A DNA stretch of 64,000 bases from Corynebacterium senegalense (lineage in GTDB: Bacteria > Actinomycetota > Actinomycetes > Mycobacteriales > Mycobacteriaceae), in NCBI RefSeq assembly GCF_900411315.1, contig NZ_LS990887.1, forward strand, positions 378,224 through 442,223, given 5' to 3'. The translations under genes and the position numbers were made by a program. Positions 52,460-63,765 of this stretch are shown here, in pieces. Under the pieces are notes generated by a model. It saw only the letters and a program-made list of their open reading frames with translations. It did not search any database and was not told the origin of the DNA. Numbering within the stretch: position 1 is the stretch's first letter; each line of letters opens with the position of its first letter.

Positions 52460-53494
52460 ATGTCATCGGCGGGACGAAAGATCGCGGCTGTGGCTGCGGT
52501 GACGATTGGCACAACGTTCATTCTCACCACCGCCAGGGCGCGATCGACGCGCCCCATCGCACGTGCAAAACGGCACACCGGTGACCCAGATATCGCTCGC
52601 GCCCTAGCCACCCACGCTCGACGTGACCACCGCAACCTCGCTGCGTTCATTTACGACAATGGCGCGGTGCGCTTTGGCGGGCTCGGGACCAATGAGCACG
52701 CCGAAATAGAGATCGGTTCGCTGACCAAGACTTTCAACGCTGAGCTGGTGCGTCAACTGGAAGAAGAGAGGAAGCTCAAACCCGACACCACGGTCGGGGA
52801 AATCATTTCCGTCCCAGGTTCGCCGATCGCAACGGTGACGCTCAGAGAACTTCTCAATCACACTTCCGGACTCGGCACCTACGGCACCCCCGGCATCCTG
52901 GATACCCACATTGCCCCGTGGCTTGACCTGCTCGGATTTTACAAGCGCAGAAGCCCGACGGCGGTTCTCGCCTCTGTGTCAAGGCTACGGTTGCGAAACC
53001 GTGGACAGTTCCGCTATTCCAACGTCGGACACGCCCTGCTGGGCCAGTTGCTGGCCCACCACCAGGACACCCCGTATGAAAAACTGGTCCGTTCACGTAT
53101 CTTCGAGCCAGCGGGCATGCGGAATTCTTACATCGCAATCCCCGGCACGGCCAAGGATGCCCCACGCGGCACACGCGCGGACGGTCGACCATCTGCCCCC
53201 TGGGAGGAATTCGGCTGGGCACCGGCCGGCGCAGCACACTCGACCGCCTCCGACATGGCGAAGTTTGTGCATTGGGTAGCGTGCCACGGTGGCCCAGGCG
53301 ACACGTGGCAGCGGTACACGAACGAAGGCGAAGAATTCGTTTTCAAGGGCGGGGCGACAGCAGGGTATACCAACGCAGTTGTTTGGGACACCTCCACCGA
53401 GGGATGGCGCGCCGCCTACGTTGCAAATTCAAGCTGGTTCGAAGGCGGTGACCTCGAGGTCGAACTACTCAGGCTCGACGAAAGACGACATTGA
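52460..53494 (+). CDS. Beta-lactamase-fold serine hydrolase, divergent paralogue
   Basis: A 344-residue class C beta-lactamase/DD-peptidase-like protein. The nucleophile motif is SLTK (GSLTKTFNAEL), the second motif YSN (FRYSNVGHALLG) and the third is FKGGATAGYT. It begins with a signal-like hydrophobic segment (AAVAAVTIGTTFILTT). AGGAG lies about 10 bp before the ATG. It resembles the hydrolases at 54085 and 57988 but is more diverged and has no regulator gene of its own directly upstream. Likely exported, acting on cell-wall peptides or a D-amino acid ester; substrate unknown. Confidence 0.8.
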   Translation: MSSAGRKIAAVAAVTIGTTFILTTARARSTRPIARAKRHTGDPDIARALATHARRDHRNLAAFIYDNGAVRFGGLGTNEHAEIEIGSLTKTFNAELVRQLEEERKLKPDTTVGEIISVPGSPIATVTLRELLNHTSGLGTYGTPGILDTHIAPWLDLLGFYKRRSPTAVLASVSRLRLRNRGQFRYSNVGHALLGQLLAHHQDTPYEKLVRSRIFEPAGMRNSYIAIPGTAKDAPRGTRADGRPSAPWEEFGWAPAGAAHSTASDMAKFVHWVACHGGPGDTWQRYTNEGEEFVFKGGATAGYTNAVVWDTSTEGWRAAYVANSSWFEGGDLEVELLRLDERRH

Positions 53495-53540
53495 GACGGC
53501 TGGCACGCCGGTAGTGGAGACGCCGAAGTTCCATTGTAAC

Positions 53541-53568
53541 GTTTCTAAAATTCTGTAATACTAGAAAC
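53541..53568. promoter_or_regulatory. Inverted-repeat operator before ArsR-like regulator A
   Basis: GTTTCTA (53541-53547) and TAGAAAC (53562-53568) are perfect inverted 7-mers around a 14-nt A+T-rich spacer that includes TGTAATAC, a possible -10. The right arm ends one base before the ATG. The same TTCYA-N14-TRGAA layout occurs before the paralogous regulator at 59.5 kb. Confidence 0.65.
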
Positions 53569-53569
53569 C

Positions 53570-54085
53570 ATGAACTTTCTCGATGTTCAACGCCTCCACG
53601 ACCTCGAGCGGCGCGTCGCCGCCCTCGAGGCCCGCCTCGACACCACCCCCGACACCGCTGCCGCTCGGAATTGCGACACATCTCCAATCCCCGACCTTGT
53701 CACCCCGATCAAGAACAATCCCGAGCTTGTCGACGGCGCCGTGACCTTCGGCGGCTCGGTTACCCTCGGCATCCGCACCTACGATTACCAGTGGGACCGC
53801 CCGACCCACTGGGTCGCCGACCACGAGTGGGAGGAGCAGATCGACCGCCTAGCGGCGCTCGCCCATCCCGTGCGCGGGGAGATCCTGCGCCACCTCTTGT
53901 GCGGCCCGGCCAGCGCCGCCGAACTCGTGGACGACTGCATCGTCTCCTCCACCGGCACCGCCTACCACCACCTCCACGCCCTGCACGCCGCGGGTTGGCT
54001 CACCAAGGCCTCCGGTTCCTACTCGATTCCCCCCGCCCGCGTTGTCCCCCTCATGGCGATCATCACAGCATGCGAGGCGCACTGA
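53570..54085 (+). CDS. ArsR-like winged-helix regulator A
   Basis: 171 residues. An N-terminal heptad segment (LHDLERRVAALEARLDT) predicts a short coiled coil; a middle block VDGAVTFGG...YDYQWDRPTHWV is shared with regulator B; the C-terminal part is an ArsR-type winged helix (RLAALAHPVRGEILRHLL, SSTGTAYHHLHALHAAGWLT). No metal-binding Cys pair is apparent, so the signal is probably not a metal. It overlaps the hydrolase start by one base (TGATG) and follows the operator at 53541, suggesting autoregulation. Confidence 0.8.
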   Translation: MNFLDVQRLHDLERRVAALEARLDTTPDTAAARNCDTSPIPDLVTPIKNNPELVDGAVTFGGSVTLGIRTYDYQWDRPTHWVADHEWEEQIDRLAALAHPVRGEILRHLLCGPASAAELVDDCIVSSTGTAYHHLHALHAAGWLTKASGSYSIPPARVVPLMAIITACEAH

Positions 54086-55097
54086 TGAACATCGCACGAC
54101 GCGGCCTCGGCGCCGCCTCCACCATCGCCGTCGCCGCCACGCTGCTTGCGGCAGGCCCCCGCCCCGTGTCCCTCGGCGAGCCCGCGACGGGCGAGCCCGA
54201 CATCGCCGCGGTGCTGCGGGACAACGCGCCACGCGGCGCGCACGAGCTTTCGGCCTTCGTCTACGACGGCGGCGAGGTCCGCTTCGGCGGCCTCGGCGCC
54301 GACGAGAGTTCGGAGATGGAGATCGGCTCGGTGACCAAGACCTTCAACGCCGAGCTGCTGCGCCAGGCTGTCGAGGAGGGAACCCTCTCCCCCGACACCA
54401 CCGTCGGCGAGCTTCTCGACGTCCCCGGGGCCGCCATCGAGAACGTGCGCCTCGAGGAGCTGGTCAACCACACCGCCGGGCTCGACACGATGGAGAGTCT
54501 GACCCAGCCGGAGCTCCTGCTGTCCAACTTCCGCGACGGCGGCAACGCCTACCGGCGCGACACCCCGGAGGACATCCTCGCCGCCGCCGGAACCGCAACT
54601 CTGGAAAAGCGCGGCGAGTACCACTACTCCAACTACGGCCAGGCCCTGCTGGGCCAGCTGCTGGCCCAGCAGGCAGGAACCAGCTACGAAGAGCTTGTGC
54701 GCACCCGCATCTTTGAACCCGCCGGGATGGACTCGACGTACCTCGCGTTGCCCGGCACCGTCGACGGCGCCCCGCGCGGTCTGGGTACCAACGGCCGCGC
54801 CGCCGAGCCGTGGGACATGAACGGCTGGGCGCCCGCCGGTGCAATCCGCTCCACCGCCTCCGACATGGCCCGCTACGTCGGGTGGGTCGCCGATCACGGC
54901 CGACCCGACTACGGGTGGCTGAAGCACGAGGTCGACGGCACGGAGTATCCCTTTCACAACGGCGGCACGGAGGGATTCCACACGATGCTGGTGTGGGACC
55001 CCGCAGGCCGGCGCGCGAGCTTCGTCGGCAACTCGAGCTCGGAGAGCGTTGACGAGCTCGGGGTTGCCCTGCTCAACGCAACGAAGGAGAAGGAACA

Positions 55098-55101
<4 letters not shown>
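54085..55101 (+). CDS. Beta-lactamase-fold serine hydrolase A
   Basis: 338 residues, class C/DD-peptidase type: SxxK in GSVTKTFNAELLRQ, YSN in YHYSNYGQALLGQLL, third motif HNGGTEGFHT. A hydrophobic N-terminus (AASTIAVAATLLAAG) predicts export. It has exactly the same length as the hydrolase at 57988 and about the same arrangement, start overlapping the regulator (TGATG) and stop overlapping the small membrane gene (ATGA). The cassette regulator-hydrolase-membrane protein suggests an induced envelope response; substrate unknown. Confidence 0.85.
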
Positions 55102-57718
<2,617 letters not shown>

Positions 57719-57730
57719 ACCTTGAACTTA

Positions 57731-57991
57731 TTAGCGCTGGGGCGATCGCGTGGCCGTCGCCTTGTACACAGCAACTCCGACGGTTACGGCTGCGAGCAGC
57801 GACAATACCGGCCACGCCCAAAACGGCACGGCCTCATACCAGGCGATGGCACGGGAGAGCAGCAGGACAACAGCCACGGTAATCACGGGGCTGATTAGGC
57901 CGCTAAACGACTGTTCGGGCCGGCGCCACGCGCGGACGGCTTCGATGGCGAGCGTTACAACGCACACGGCGAGGAGTATGTAACTAATCAT
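57731..57991 (-). CDS. Small membrane protein B
   Basis: 86 residues: MISYILLAVCVVTLAIEAVR, SPVITVAVVLLLSRAIAW and PFWAWPVLSLLAAVTVGVAV form three hydrophobic segments. Its ATG overlaps the hydrolase B stop (ATGA), exactly as in the first cassette, and the C-terminal WPVLSLLAAVTVG is shared with small membrane protein A. The conserved coupling argues that it works with the hydrolase, perhaps anchoring or protecting the cell; this is inference. Confidence 0.7.
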   Translation of the reverse strand: MISYILLAVCVVTLAIEAVRAWRRPEQSFSGLISPVITVAVVLLLSRAIAWYEAVPFWAWPVLSLLAAVTVGVAVYKATATRSPQR

Positions 57992-59004
57992 TGCTGCTGT
58001 GTCCCTTCGAGGTCTTCGAGTAGGTCCGCGGCGAGCTTTTCGACCCGCATGTTGCTGTCGTTAGCGACGAACACGGCGGCTTCGTCGTCCGGGGACCACA
58101 CGAGCGTGGTCTTGAAACCGCCGGTCCCGCCGTTGTGTAAGGTATACTCGGTCCCGCCGATCTCTCGGTGGCTCCACCCGTACTCTGGGCGGCCGTGGTC
58201 GGCGACCCACTGGGCGTACTTCGCCATGTCCGCCGGGGTGGAGCGGATCGCGCCCGCCGGGGCCCAGCCGTCCATGTCCCAAGGCTCGACGGGTCGGCCA
58301 CTCAAGCCGAGTCCGCGCGAGCTGTCCTCGCCCGAACCGGAAGTGGCCAGGTGCGTCTCCGTCATGCCGGCGGGCTCGAAGATCGCGGTGCGCAACAGTT
58401 CTTCGTAGCTCATGTCCGCGTTGCGGGCGAGCAGCTGCCCGAGCAGGGCGTGGCCGTAGTTGGAGTAGTTGCGCTCGCCGCGGTCGTGAAGCTCGGCTTC
58501 AGCGGCGTAAGAGAGGATGTCGTCGGCGGTCGCGTCGCGGTAGGGGTTGGCCTTGGTCAGCGCCGCGGCCACGCGGTTGCTGAGCAGCTCGGACGGCGCG
58601 GAGCTCAACCCGGCGGTGTGGTTGGCCAGCTCTTCCATGGTGACGTCGGCGATCGGGGCGCCGGGGACGTCGATAAGCTCGCCGACCGTTGTCGTGAGGG
58701 TGATGTCGCCGCGCTCAATCTGCTGGCGCAGAAGCTCGGCGTTAAATGTCTTGGTGATGGAGCCGATCTCAAACTCGGTGTGCTCGTCGGCATCGAGGCC
58801 GCCGAAGCGCACATCGCCGTTGTCGAGGTAGAACGCGGCAAGCTCGTGGTGCCCAGGGTCGGCGTGGTTGCGCAGGGCGTCGGAAACGGACACGTCTCCA
58901 GTGGCTTGAGCGCCCAGAGTGATCGGGCGGGGCCCGAGGAACAGCATCACAGCCAGCGTTACAATCGCGGCGAGGCCACCAGCGGCCACAGATGACGGCT
59001 TCAT
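57988..59004 (-). CDS. Beta-lactamase-fold serine hydrolase B
   Basis: 338 residues: SxxK in GSITKTFNAELLRQ, YSN in RNYSNYGHALLGQLL, and HNGGTGGFKT as third motif; an N-terminal hydrophobic stretch (AAIVTLAVMLFLG) predicts export. Same length as hydrolase A, with shared IFEPAGM, GWAPAGAIRST and VADHGRP(E/D)YGW blocks. The ATG overlaps the regulator B stop (TGATG). It belongs to the class C beta-lactamase/DD-peptidase/esterase group, and resistance activity cannot be inferred. Confidence 0.85.
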   Translation of the reverse strand: MKPSSVAAGGLAAIVTLAVMLFLGPRPITLGAQATGDVSVSDALRNHADPGHHELAAFYLDNGDVRFGGLDADEHTEFEIGSITKTFNAELLRQQIERGDITLTTTVGELIDVPGAPIADVTMEELANHTAGLSSAPSELLSNRVAAALTKANPYRDATADDILSYAAEAELHDRGERNYSNYGHALLGQLLARNADMSYEELLRTAIFEPAGMTETHLATSGSGEDSSRGLGLSGRPVEPWDMDGWAPAGAIRSTPADMAKYAQWVADHGRPEYGWSHREIGGTEYTLHNGGTGGFKTTLVWSPDDEAAVFVANDSNMRVEKLAADLLEDLEGTQQQ

Positions 59005-59495
59005 CAGTGCGCCTCGCATGCTGTGATGATCGCCATGAGGGGGACGACGCGGGCGGGGGGAATGGCGAAACTGCCGTCGTGCTTGGTCACCCAGCCTGCG
59101 GCCTGGAGCGCGCTGACATGGTGGTACGCGGTGCCGGGGGAGCTGGCGATGTGTTCGTTGACGAGCTCGGCAACCGTGGCCGGGGCGTACAAAAGGCGTC
59201 GCATAATGTCGCCGCGAAGCGGGTGGGCGAGGGCGGACAGGCGGGAAATCTCCTCCTCCCACTCGCTGTCGGTCACCCAGTGGGTCGGGCGCGTCCACTC
59301 GTACTCGTAGTGGTGGCCTCCCGTATCCACGACGCCGCCGAAGGTGACGGCGCCGTCGACGAGGTCCGTGTTGGCTTTGAGGGCGTCGAGAAGCGCCGAG
59401 GGTGTGGGCCGGGGGTTGTCGGGTTGCTGTCGTGCCTCGAGGTCGGCAACGCGCCGCTCGAGGTCGGCGATGCGCTCCGTATTCGTCGTTTCCAT
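59004..59495 (-). CDS. ArsR-like winged-helix regulator B
   Basis: 163 residues with the same layout as regulator A: coiled-coil start IADLERRVADLEARQ, middle block VDGAVTFGGVVDTGGHHYEY and WTRPTHWV, winged helix RLSALAHPLRGDIMRRLL and SSPGTAYHHVSALQAAGWVT, and an identical ending IPPARVVPLMAIITACEAH. An inverted repeat sits directly before its ATG. It probably represses regulator-hydrolase-membrane gene expression until a signal arrives; the signal is unknown. Confidence 0.8.
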   Translation of the reverse strand: METTNTERIADLERRVADLEARQQPDNPRPTPSALLDALKANTDLVDGAVTFGGVVDTGGHHYEYEWTRPTHWVTDSEWEEEISRLSALAHPLRGDIMRRLLYAPATVAELVNEHIASSPGTAYHHVSALQAAGWVTKHDGSFAIPPARVVPLMAIITACEAH

Positions 59496-59497
59496 GA

Positions 59498-59521
59498 TTC
59501 CAGAATTGCATAATTATGGAA
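59498..59521. promoter_or_regulatory. Inverted-repeat operator before ArsR-like regulator B
   Basis: TTCCA (59498-59502) and TGGAA (59517-59521) flank a 14-nt A+T-rich spacer containing CATAATTA, two bases before the regulator start. Arm spacing and position match the operator at 53541-53568 although the spacer sequences differ. Confidence 0.62.
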
Positions 59522-59535
59522 CGACTGCAACAGGT

Positions 59536-60342
59536 TTACGCTTCGGACCGCTCCAAAAGCCTCGATGCCCTGGGGGCGACGAAGAGCGCCGCCAGCAGGA
59601 GGGCGACGCACGTGGCGGCGGCGACAACCCAGTGATCCGCGGGACTGGGCCCGGCGGGAAAAGCGATGAGGTTCAGTGCGGACAGGGGAACCGCATGGGC
59701 AACGACCGCTGGCCACGCCGACCCGTACCGGTGCGAGACGGCGCTGAGGAAGAGGCCCAGCGGGAAAAGGGTGAGCGTCGAACTTATCGCCGCCTGCGCG
59801 GGCAACGTTCCCTGGGCCACCATGGTGGCGTGGAGTGGAATATGCCAGATCACCCACAGCCCCGAGATGGCCGAGGCGAAACCCCAGAAGCCGAGGCTCG
59901 ACAGGCAGGAGTGGAGGAAACCGCGCCACGCGGCTTCCTCTCCGAGCGTGCTCAACGAAAATGCCAGGGCATACGGGATGACGAGCAGAATCGCCTGCAG
60001 GTAGAAGGCGCCGGGCTGGGGCTCGCCGACGCCCGCGAGCATGGAGACGCCCGCCCCGATGCCGTAGGCGAGGAGCAGAGCGCACACCGCAACGACGATT
60101 CCCGTCAGAGCGGTGCGCCACGGTGTGCGGAGCCGGAACCAGGCCACCAACCCGCGCTGGCGGAAAGCGAAGAGGACCGCAGCCGCGACGAGGGCGGGGA
60201 TCCACCGGGCGACGATGACAAACCAGTTGGGGATGACGACGCCGAGCAGGAGAAACGCTGCGCACACCACTGTGATGGCGGCAAGGACGGCGGCGGAGAA
60301 GACCGCAGCCATGGAGTAGGTGACGTTCTTCGGGGGCATCAT
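59536..60342 (-). CDS. CPBP-family intramembrane protease-like protein
   Basis: 268 residues with about eight helices. The EExxxR motif is intact (STLGEEAAWRGFLHSCL), and the second motif is present in GLWVIWHIPLHATM; GSAWPAVVAHAVPLSALNL follows. CPBP/Abi proteins are glutamic-type membrane proteases related to CAAX prenyl proteases, in bacteria often linked to bacteriocin immunity. It lies upstream of regulator B, 40 bp away and in the same direction. The ATG at 60342 is followed by a second ATG. Confidence 0.82.
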   Translation of the reverse strand: MMPPKNVTYSMAAVFSAAVLAAITVVCAAFLLLGVVIPNWFVIVARWIPALVAAAVLFAFRQRGLVAWFRLRTPWRTALTGIVVAVCALLLAYGIGAGVSMLAGVGEPQPGAFYLQAILLVIPYALAFSLSTLGEEAAWRGFLHSCLSSLGFWGFASAISGLWVIWHIPLHATMVAQGTLPAQAAISSTLTLFPLGLFLSAVSHRYGSAWPAVVAHAVPLSALNLIAFPAGPSPADHWVVAAATCVALLLAALFVAPRASRLLERSEA

Positions 60343-60385
60343 GTGAGGAGCGTAACAGCCCTGTCGCCCGGGCGCTCTGGATCCG

Positions 60386-60463
60386 CTAGCGCAGCATCGC
60401 CCCGATGATCGTGCCGAGGTCGCCGATCTGCGTGACCTCGGAGGCCAGGAAGTCCGGCCCGCC
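60386..60463 (-). pseudogene. 3' end of the ACT-domain gene, copy 2 (inverted)
   Basis: The last 25 codons of the ACT gene recur here on the minus strand, encoding GGPDFLASEVTQIGDLGTII and GAMLR then TAG, identical in protein to the end of 51764-52429. Similarity stops exactly at 60463. No start or upstream part is present. Confidence 0.9.
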
Positions 60464-60517
60464 GAGGTGAAGCAGGCGGGCGACCTGGGCACCATCATCG
60501 GCGCCATGTTCAAGTAG
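60464..60517 (+). pseudogene. 3' end of the ACT-domain gene, copy 3
   Basis: Immediately after the inverted copy the plus strand encodes EVKQAGDLGTIIGAMFK then TAG, a diverged version of the same 3' end (EVTQIGDLGTIIGAMLR in the full gene). The two fragments meet head to head at 60463/60464. The ssu operon begins just beyond. Confidence 0.85.
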
Positions 60518-60535
60518 CTCTACTCAAACCTGGGG

Positions 60536-61330
60536 TTACGCCGTCGCATGCCTGCCCGTGTGCGCCACGCGGATGTGATCCTCGATCTCCGCGCGCACCG
60601 CCACGACCCGCGGGTCGGTGGCCAGGCGCCCCAGGTCAGCGTCCGGGGCGCGGAACTCGGCCTTTAGCTTTTCCGGCACGCTCACCTGTGTGAGGATCCG
60701 CCCCGGCTGCGCGCCGAGAACAACGACGCGGTCGCCGAGCAGCACGGCCTCCTCGACAGAGTGGGTGATGAACAGGATGGTCGGGTGCTCGCGGGACCAG
60801 ACCTTGAGCAGTTCGCCCTGCAGCTGGCGGCGGGTGAACGGATCCAGGGCGGAGAAGGGCTCGTCGAAAAGCACTGTCGACGGGCTTGCGGCGAGCACCC
60901 GGGCGATCTGCGCGCGCTGGCGCATGCCGCCGGACAGCTCGTGCGGGTAGCGCTCGGCGGCGTGGGTAAGCCCCACGACGTCGATGAGCTCGCGGCCGCG
61001 CTCGCGCTGGAACTCGTCGCCGGAAAACTCCGCGGCCAGCTCCACGTTTTGCTGCAGGGTCAGCCACGGGTAGAGGTTGTCCTTCTGGAACACCACTCCG
61101 CGGTCGACTCCTGGCCCGGTGACTGGTGTGCCGTCGTAAAGCACGTGCCCAGCCGTGGGCTGCGAGAACCCTGCGATGATGCCGAGCAGCGTGGATTTGC
61201 CGCTGCCCGACGGGCCGACCAGAACGACGATCTCCGAGTCCATGATGTCAAGCGTGATGTCGCTGAGCGCCGAGACCGTGGACCCGTCGTTGCTGTTGTA
61301 GGTGTGACTGATGTGATCGAGGCTAAGCAT
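60536..61330 (-). CDS. ssuB: Sulfonate/taurine-type ABC transporter ATPase
   Basis: 264 residues with Walker A VGPSGSGKSTLLG, signature ELSGGMRQRAQIARVL, Walker B VLFDEPFSALDP and the switch His in FITHSVEEAVLLGDR. The nitrate/sulfonate/taurine (NrtD/SsuB/TauB) subfamily is indicated by sequence style and by the partner genes. Last gene of the five-gene unit; overlaps the binding-protein stop by 8 bp. Confidence 0.9.
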   Translation of the reverse strand: MLSLDHISHTYNSNDGSTVSALSDITLDIMDSEIVVLVGPSGSGKSTLLGIIAGFSQPTAGHVLYDGTPVTGPGVDRGVVFQKDNLYPWLTLQQNVELAAEFSGDEFQRERGRELIDVVGLTHAAERYPHELSGGMRQRAQIARVLAASPSTVLFDEPFSALDPFTRRQLQGELLKVWSREHPTILFITHSVEEAVLLGDRVVVLGAQPGRILTQVSVPEKLKAEFRAPDADLGRLATDPRVVAVRAEIEDHIRVAHTGRHATA

Positions 61331-62369
61331 TGCCCAGTTCCTTTCCTCCGTATGTCACCGCTGATTCATAAAGCGCCGGGTCGCTCGGGTGGTCCACCTG
61401 GCCCTGCTCCGCGAAGAACTCAGCGGTGTCGAGCAGCGTCGCGCCGGCTTCGCGCAGGTAGCGCTCCTGGTCCTTCTTCGGAACCAACTGGGAGCGGCTG
61501 AGCAGCTCCTCGTCGGTTGCGGCGTCGTCGCCGGTCTCGCGGGCGTTCGCCGCGATAAACTGCTCCGGGTCCGCCTCGTACTGGCCGGCGGCCCACTCCT
61601 CCAGCTTGGTCACCATCGCGATAGTCTCTGGGTGGGCGTTGATGTAGTTCGCGTCCGCGATGCCGAAGTTGAACGTCGGCGCCCCGAGCTCACCGACCTC
61701 TTTCGAGGTGATGATGGTGTTCGCACCCGTGGCCTGCAGGTCTTTAAGGGTCGGGTCCCAGGCGTAGATCGCGTCGACCTGGTCGCCGTTGTACGCGGCG
61801 ACCTGACTGCCCGGCGCGAGGTTCACAATCTCCACGTCGCGGCCTTCCTTGAGCCCGACGGACTCCAACGCCTTGAGCAGCGAATAGTGCGCCGTGGACG
61901 AGAAGGCGACGCCGACGCGCTTGCCGCGCAGCTCCTCTAGCTTGGTGTACTTCTTGGACACCAGCGCCTCCGACGAGGATGTGACGTTGTTTACGTGGAT
62001 GACCTTCGCCGGGTAGCTGATCGGCGAGGTGATCAGCTTGGCCACCGGCGGCGATCCGAGGTAGCCCACGTCCGCCGAGCCGGCCGCGAACGCCTGGACG
62101 ATGTCCTGGCCGGTCGCGTACTTGGTCCAGGAGACCTTGGTGTCCGGCAGGCATTCCTCGACGATGCGCTGGTCCTTCAGGTACAGCTCGGAACCGGGGA
62201 TGATCTGAAACGCCAGCCGCAGCTCGGTCTTGTCGTGCACCGGCTCGAAGGGGCACTCGATGTTTCCGGTCTTGCCCGCGATCTCCGCGGCAGTCGGTCC
62301 GACGCACGCGCTCAGTCCCGCGGCCGAGACGATGGCTCCGAGAGCCGCGAGTTGCTTCAGGTTCTTCAT
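61323..62369 (-). CDS. ssuA: Sulfonate/taurine-type ABC transporter substrate-binding lipoprotein
   Basis: 348 residues; signal LAALGAIVSAAGLSAC with lipobox, so anchored outside the membrane. The fold matches TauA/SsuA: LRLAFQIIPGSELYLKDQ, ADVGYLGSPPVAKLIT, LRGKRVGVAFSSTAHYSLLK, QVDAIYAWDPTLKDLQATGA. TauA-like binding of taurine or an alkanesulfonate is likely. It starts 2 bp after the permease stop. Confidence 0.88.
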   Translation of the reverse strand: MKNLKQLAALGAIVSAAGLSACVGPTAAEIAGKTGNIECPFEPVHDKTELRLAFQIIPGSELYLKDQRIVEECLPDTKVSWTKYATGQDIVQAFAAGSADVGYLGSPPVAKLITSPISYPAKVIHVNNVTSSSEALVSKKYTKLEELRGKRVGVAFSSTAHYSLLKALESVGLKEGRDVEIVNLAPGSQVAAYNGDQVDAIYAWDPTLKDLQATGANTIITSKEVGELGAPTFNFGIADANYINAHPETIAMVTKLEEWAAGQYEADPEQFIAANARETGDDAATDEELLSRSQLVPKKDQERYLREAGATLLDTAEFFAEQGQVDHPSDPALYESAVTYGGKELGNA

Positions 62370-62371
62370 CT

Positions 62372-63232
62372 CTACAGCCCCCTTCCAATGCTGAAGCGCT
62401 TTTCGACGCCCACATACGCCGCATCCATGGCGAGGGCGACCACGCCGATGACGATGATGGATCCGATGGTGACGGCTGTGTTGAGCTGGGTGCCGGAGAT
62501 ATAGGCCAGGCCGCCGATGCCCGGGATGCCGTCGTTCATCTCGGCGGCGACGATGCACGCCCAGGCCATGCCGGTGGCCAGGCGCACGCCGTTGATGATC
62601 TGCGGCGCAGCCGCCGGCAGGAGCACCGTGCGGAACACCTGGCGGTTCGTCGCGCCGAGCGTGCGGGCGGCGAGGATCCAGTCGCGCTGCACGCCGGTGA
62701 CACCCAGGATGGTGGAGACGGTGACAGTCGGGACCACGGCGAGCAGCAGCAGGACGACCTTGGACACATCGCCTATGCCGAACCACACGATGAGCAGGCC
62801 GATGTAGCCCAGGGGCGGAAGGGCTCGCAGGAAGCTCAGGTAAGGCTCGACGATGGCGCGGGCCCGCGGGCGGGTGCCCAGCCACCAGCCAATGGCAAGT
62901 CCGATGACGGAGCCGCCGAGCACGCCGACGAGCACGCGCTCAAGCGTGGCCAGGACGTGCTGCCACAGGAAGTAGCCCTGGACGCCGCAGGTGGCGCCGT
63001 TGCACACGCTGGCCTGCCACAGCGCGTCCACCACGGCTGCGGGGCCGGGCAGGATGACTGGGTCGATGCCGCCGATCGCGGTGGCCAACTGCCACGCGGC
63101 GATGAGCAGGACAAACAGCACCACGCGCTGGAGTTGGAGCGTGGAGACGCGTCGGCGCTTCCGCGGCGCCTCGACAACCTTCTGCTCGTGTTCCGCCTTC
63201 ACGCCTGAATGAGCTTTTGTGCTTATTGTCAT
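62372..63232 (-). CDS. ssuC: Sulfonate/taurine-type ABC transporter permease
   Basis: 286 residues with about six helices and the EAA loop (ILAARTLGATNRQVFRTVLL). Typical blocks: WGIAWQLA-like VVLFVLLIAAWQLATAIGG, VEPYLSFLRALPPLGYIGLL, WACIVAAEMNDGIPGIGGLA. The ATG overlaps the flavin-reductase stop by one base. Cysteines in VCNGATCGVQG form an unusual periplasmic insertion. Confidence 0.9.
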   Translation of the reverse strand: MTISTKAHSGVKAEHEQKVVEAPRKRRRVSTLQLQRVVLFVLLIAAWQLATAIGGIDPVILPGPAAVVDALWQASVCNGATCGVQGYFLWQHVLATLERVLVGVLGGSVIGLAIGWWLGTRPRARAIVEPYLSFLRALPPLGYIGLLIVWFGIGDVSKVVLLLLAVVPTVTVSTILGVTGVQRDWILAARTLGATNRQVFRTVLLPAAAPQIINGVRLATGMAWACIVAAEMNDGIPGIGGLAYISGTQLNTAVTIGSIIVIGVVALAMDAAYVGVEKRFSIGRGL

Positions 63233-63753
63233 TATTCTGCCCTTCCCAGCAGTTCTGTCACGGTTCGGTTGTGGTGCACGATCGGGAGCCCGAGGCGCGG
63301 ATCGTGGTGGATGCTGCACACCGCCAGGATGACCAGGGTGTGGTCGCCCACCGGCACTTCGTCGGCAATGTCGCAGGTCAGCCTCGTCGGAGAGTCCGCG
63401 AGGTGGATGGCGCTGCCCTCGCTGGCACAGGGGTATCCCGCGAGGCGCTCGTGGGACTGGTTTTTCCAGGCCCGGGCGAGCAGGTCGTTGTGGTCGGTAG
63501 TGAGCACGGAGATGCCCACCTCGGAGGCGGTGCGCAGACGCGGCCAGGTGGTCGATCCGTGTTTGATGGATACGGAGACCAGCGCCGGGTCATCGGAGAT
63601 CGCGTTGAAGGAGCTGACGATCATCGCGTGCCCGGCGCCGTTCGCGTGGGCAGCGACGGCGACGATCGGGGTGGGAACGGAGCGGTAGACGTCGGTGACG
63701 GTGTACTTGGCGGCGCGGATAGTCTCGTCGCGCAGCTGGGTGGAAACGGTCAT
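63232..63753 (-). CDS. Flavin reductase of the sulfonate monooxygenase system
   Basis: 173 residues of the FMN-binding flavin reductase family: SVPTPIVAVAAHANGAGHAM, SSFNAISDDPALVSVSIKHG, GISVLTTDHNDLLARAW and the closing LAVCSIHHDPRLGLPIVHHN. It should reduce FMN with NAD(P)H for the SsuD-like monooxygenase next to it. Functionally equals SsuE but belongs to a different family from E. coli SsuE. It is the second gene of the unit. Confidence 0.85.
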   Translation of the reverse strand: MTVSTQLRDETIRAAKYTVTDVYRSVPTPIVAVAAHANGAGHAMIVSSFNAISDDPALVSVSIKHGSTTWPRLRTASEVGISVLTTDHNDLLARAWKNQSHERLAGYPCASEGSAIHLADSPTRLTCDIADEVPVGDHTLVILAVCSIHHDPRLGLPIVHHNRTVTELLGRAE

Positions 63754-63765
63754 GGTGGCCTCCTT

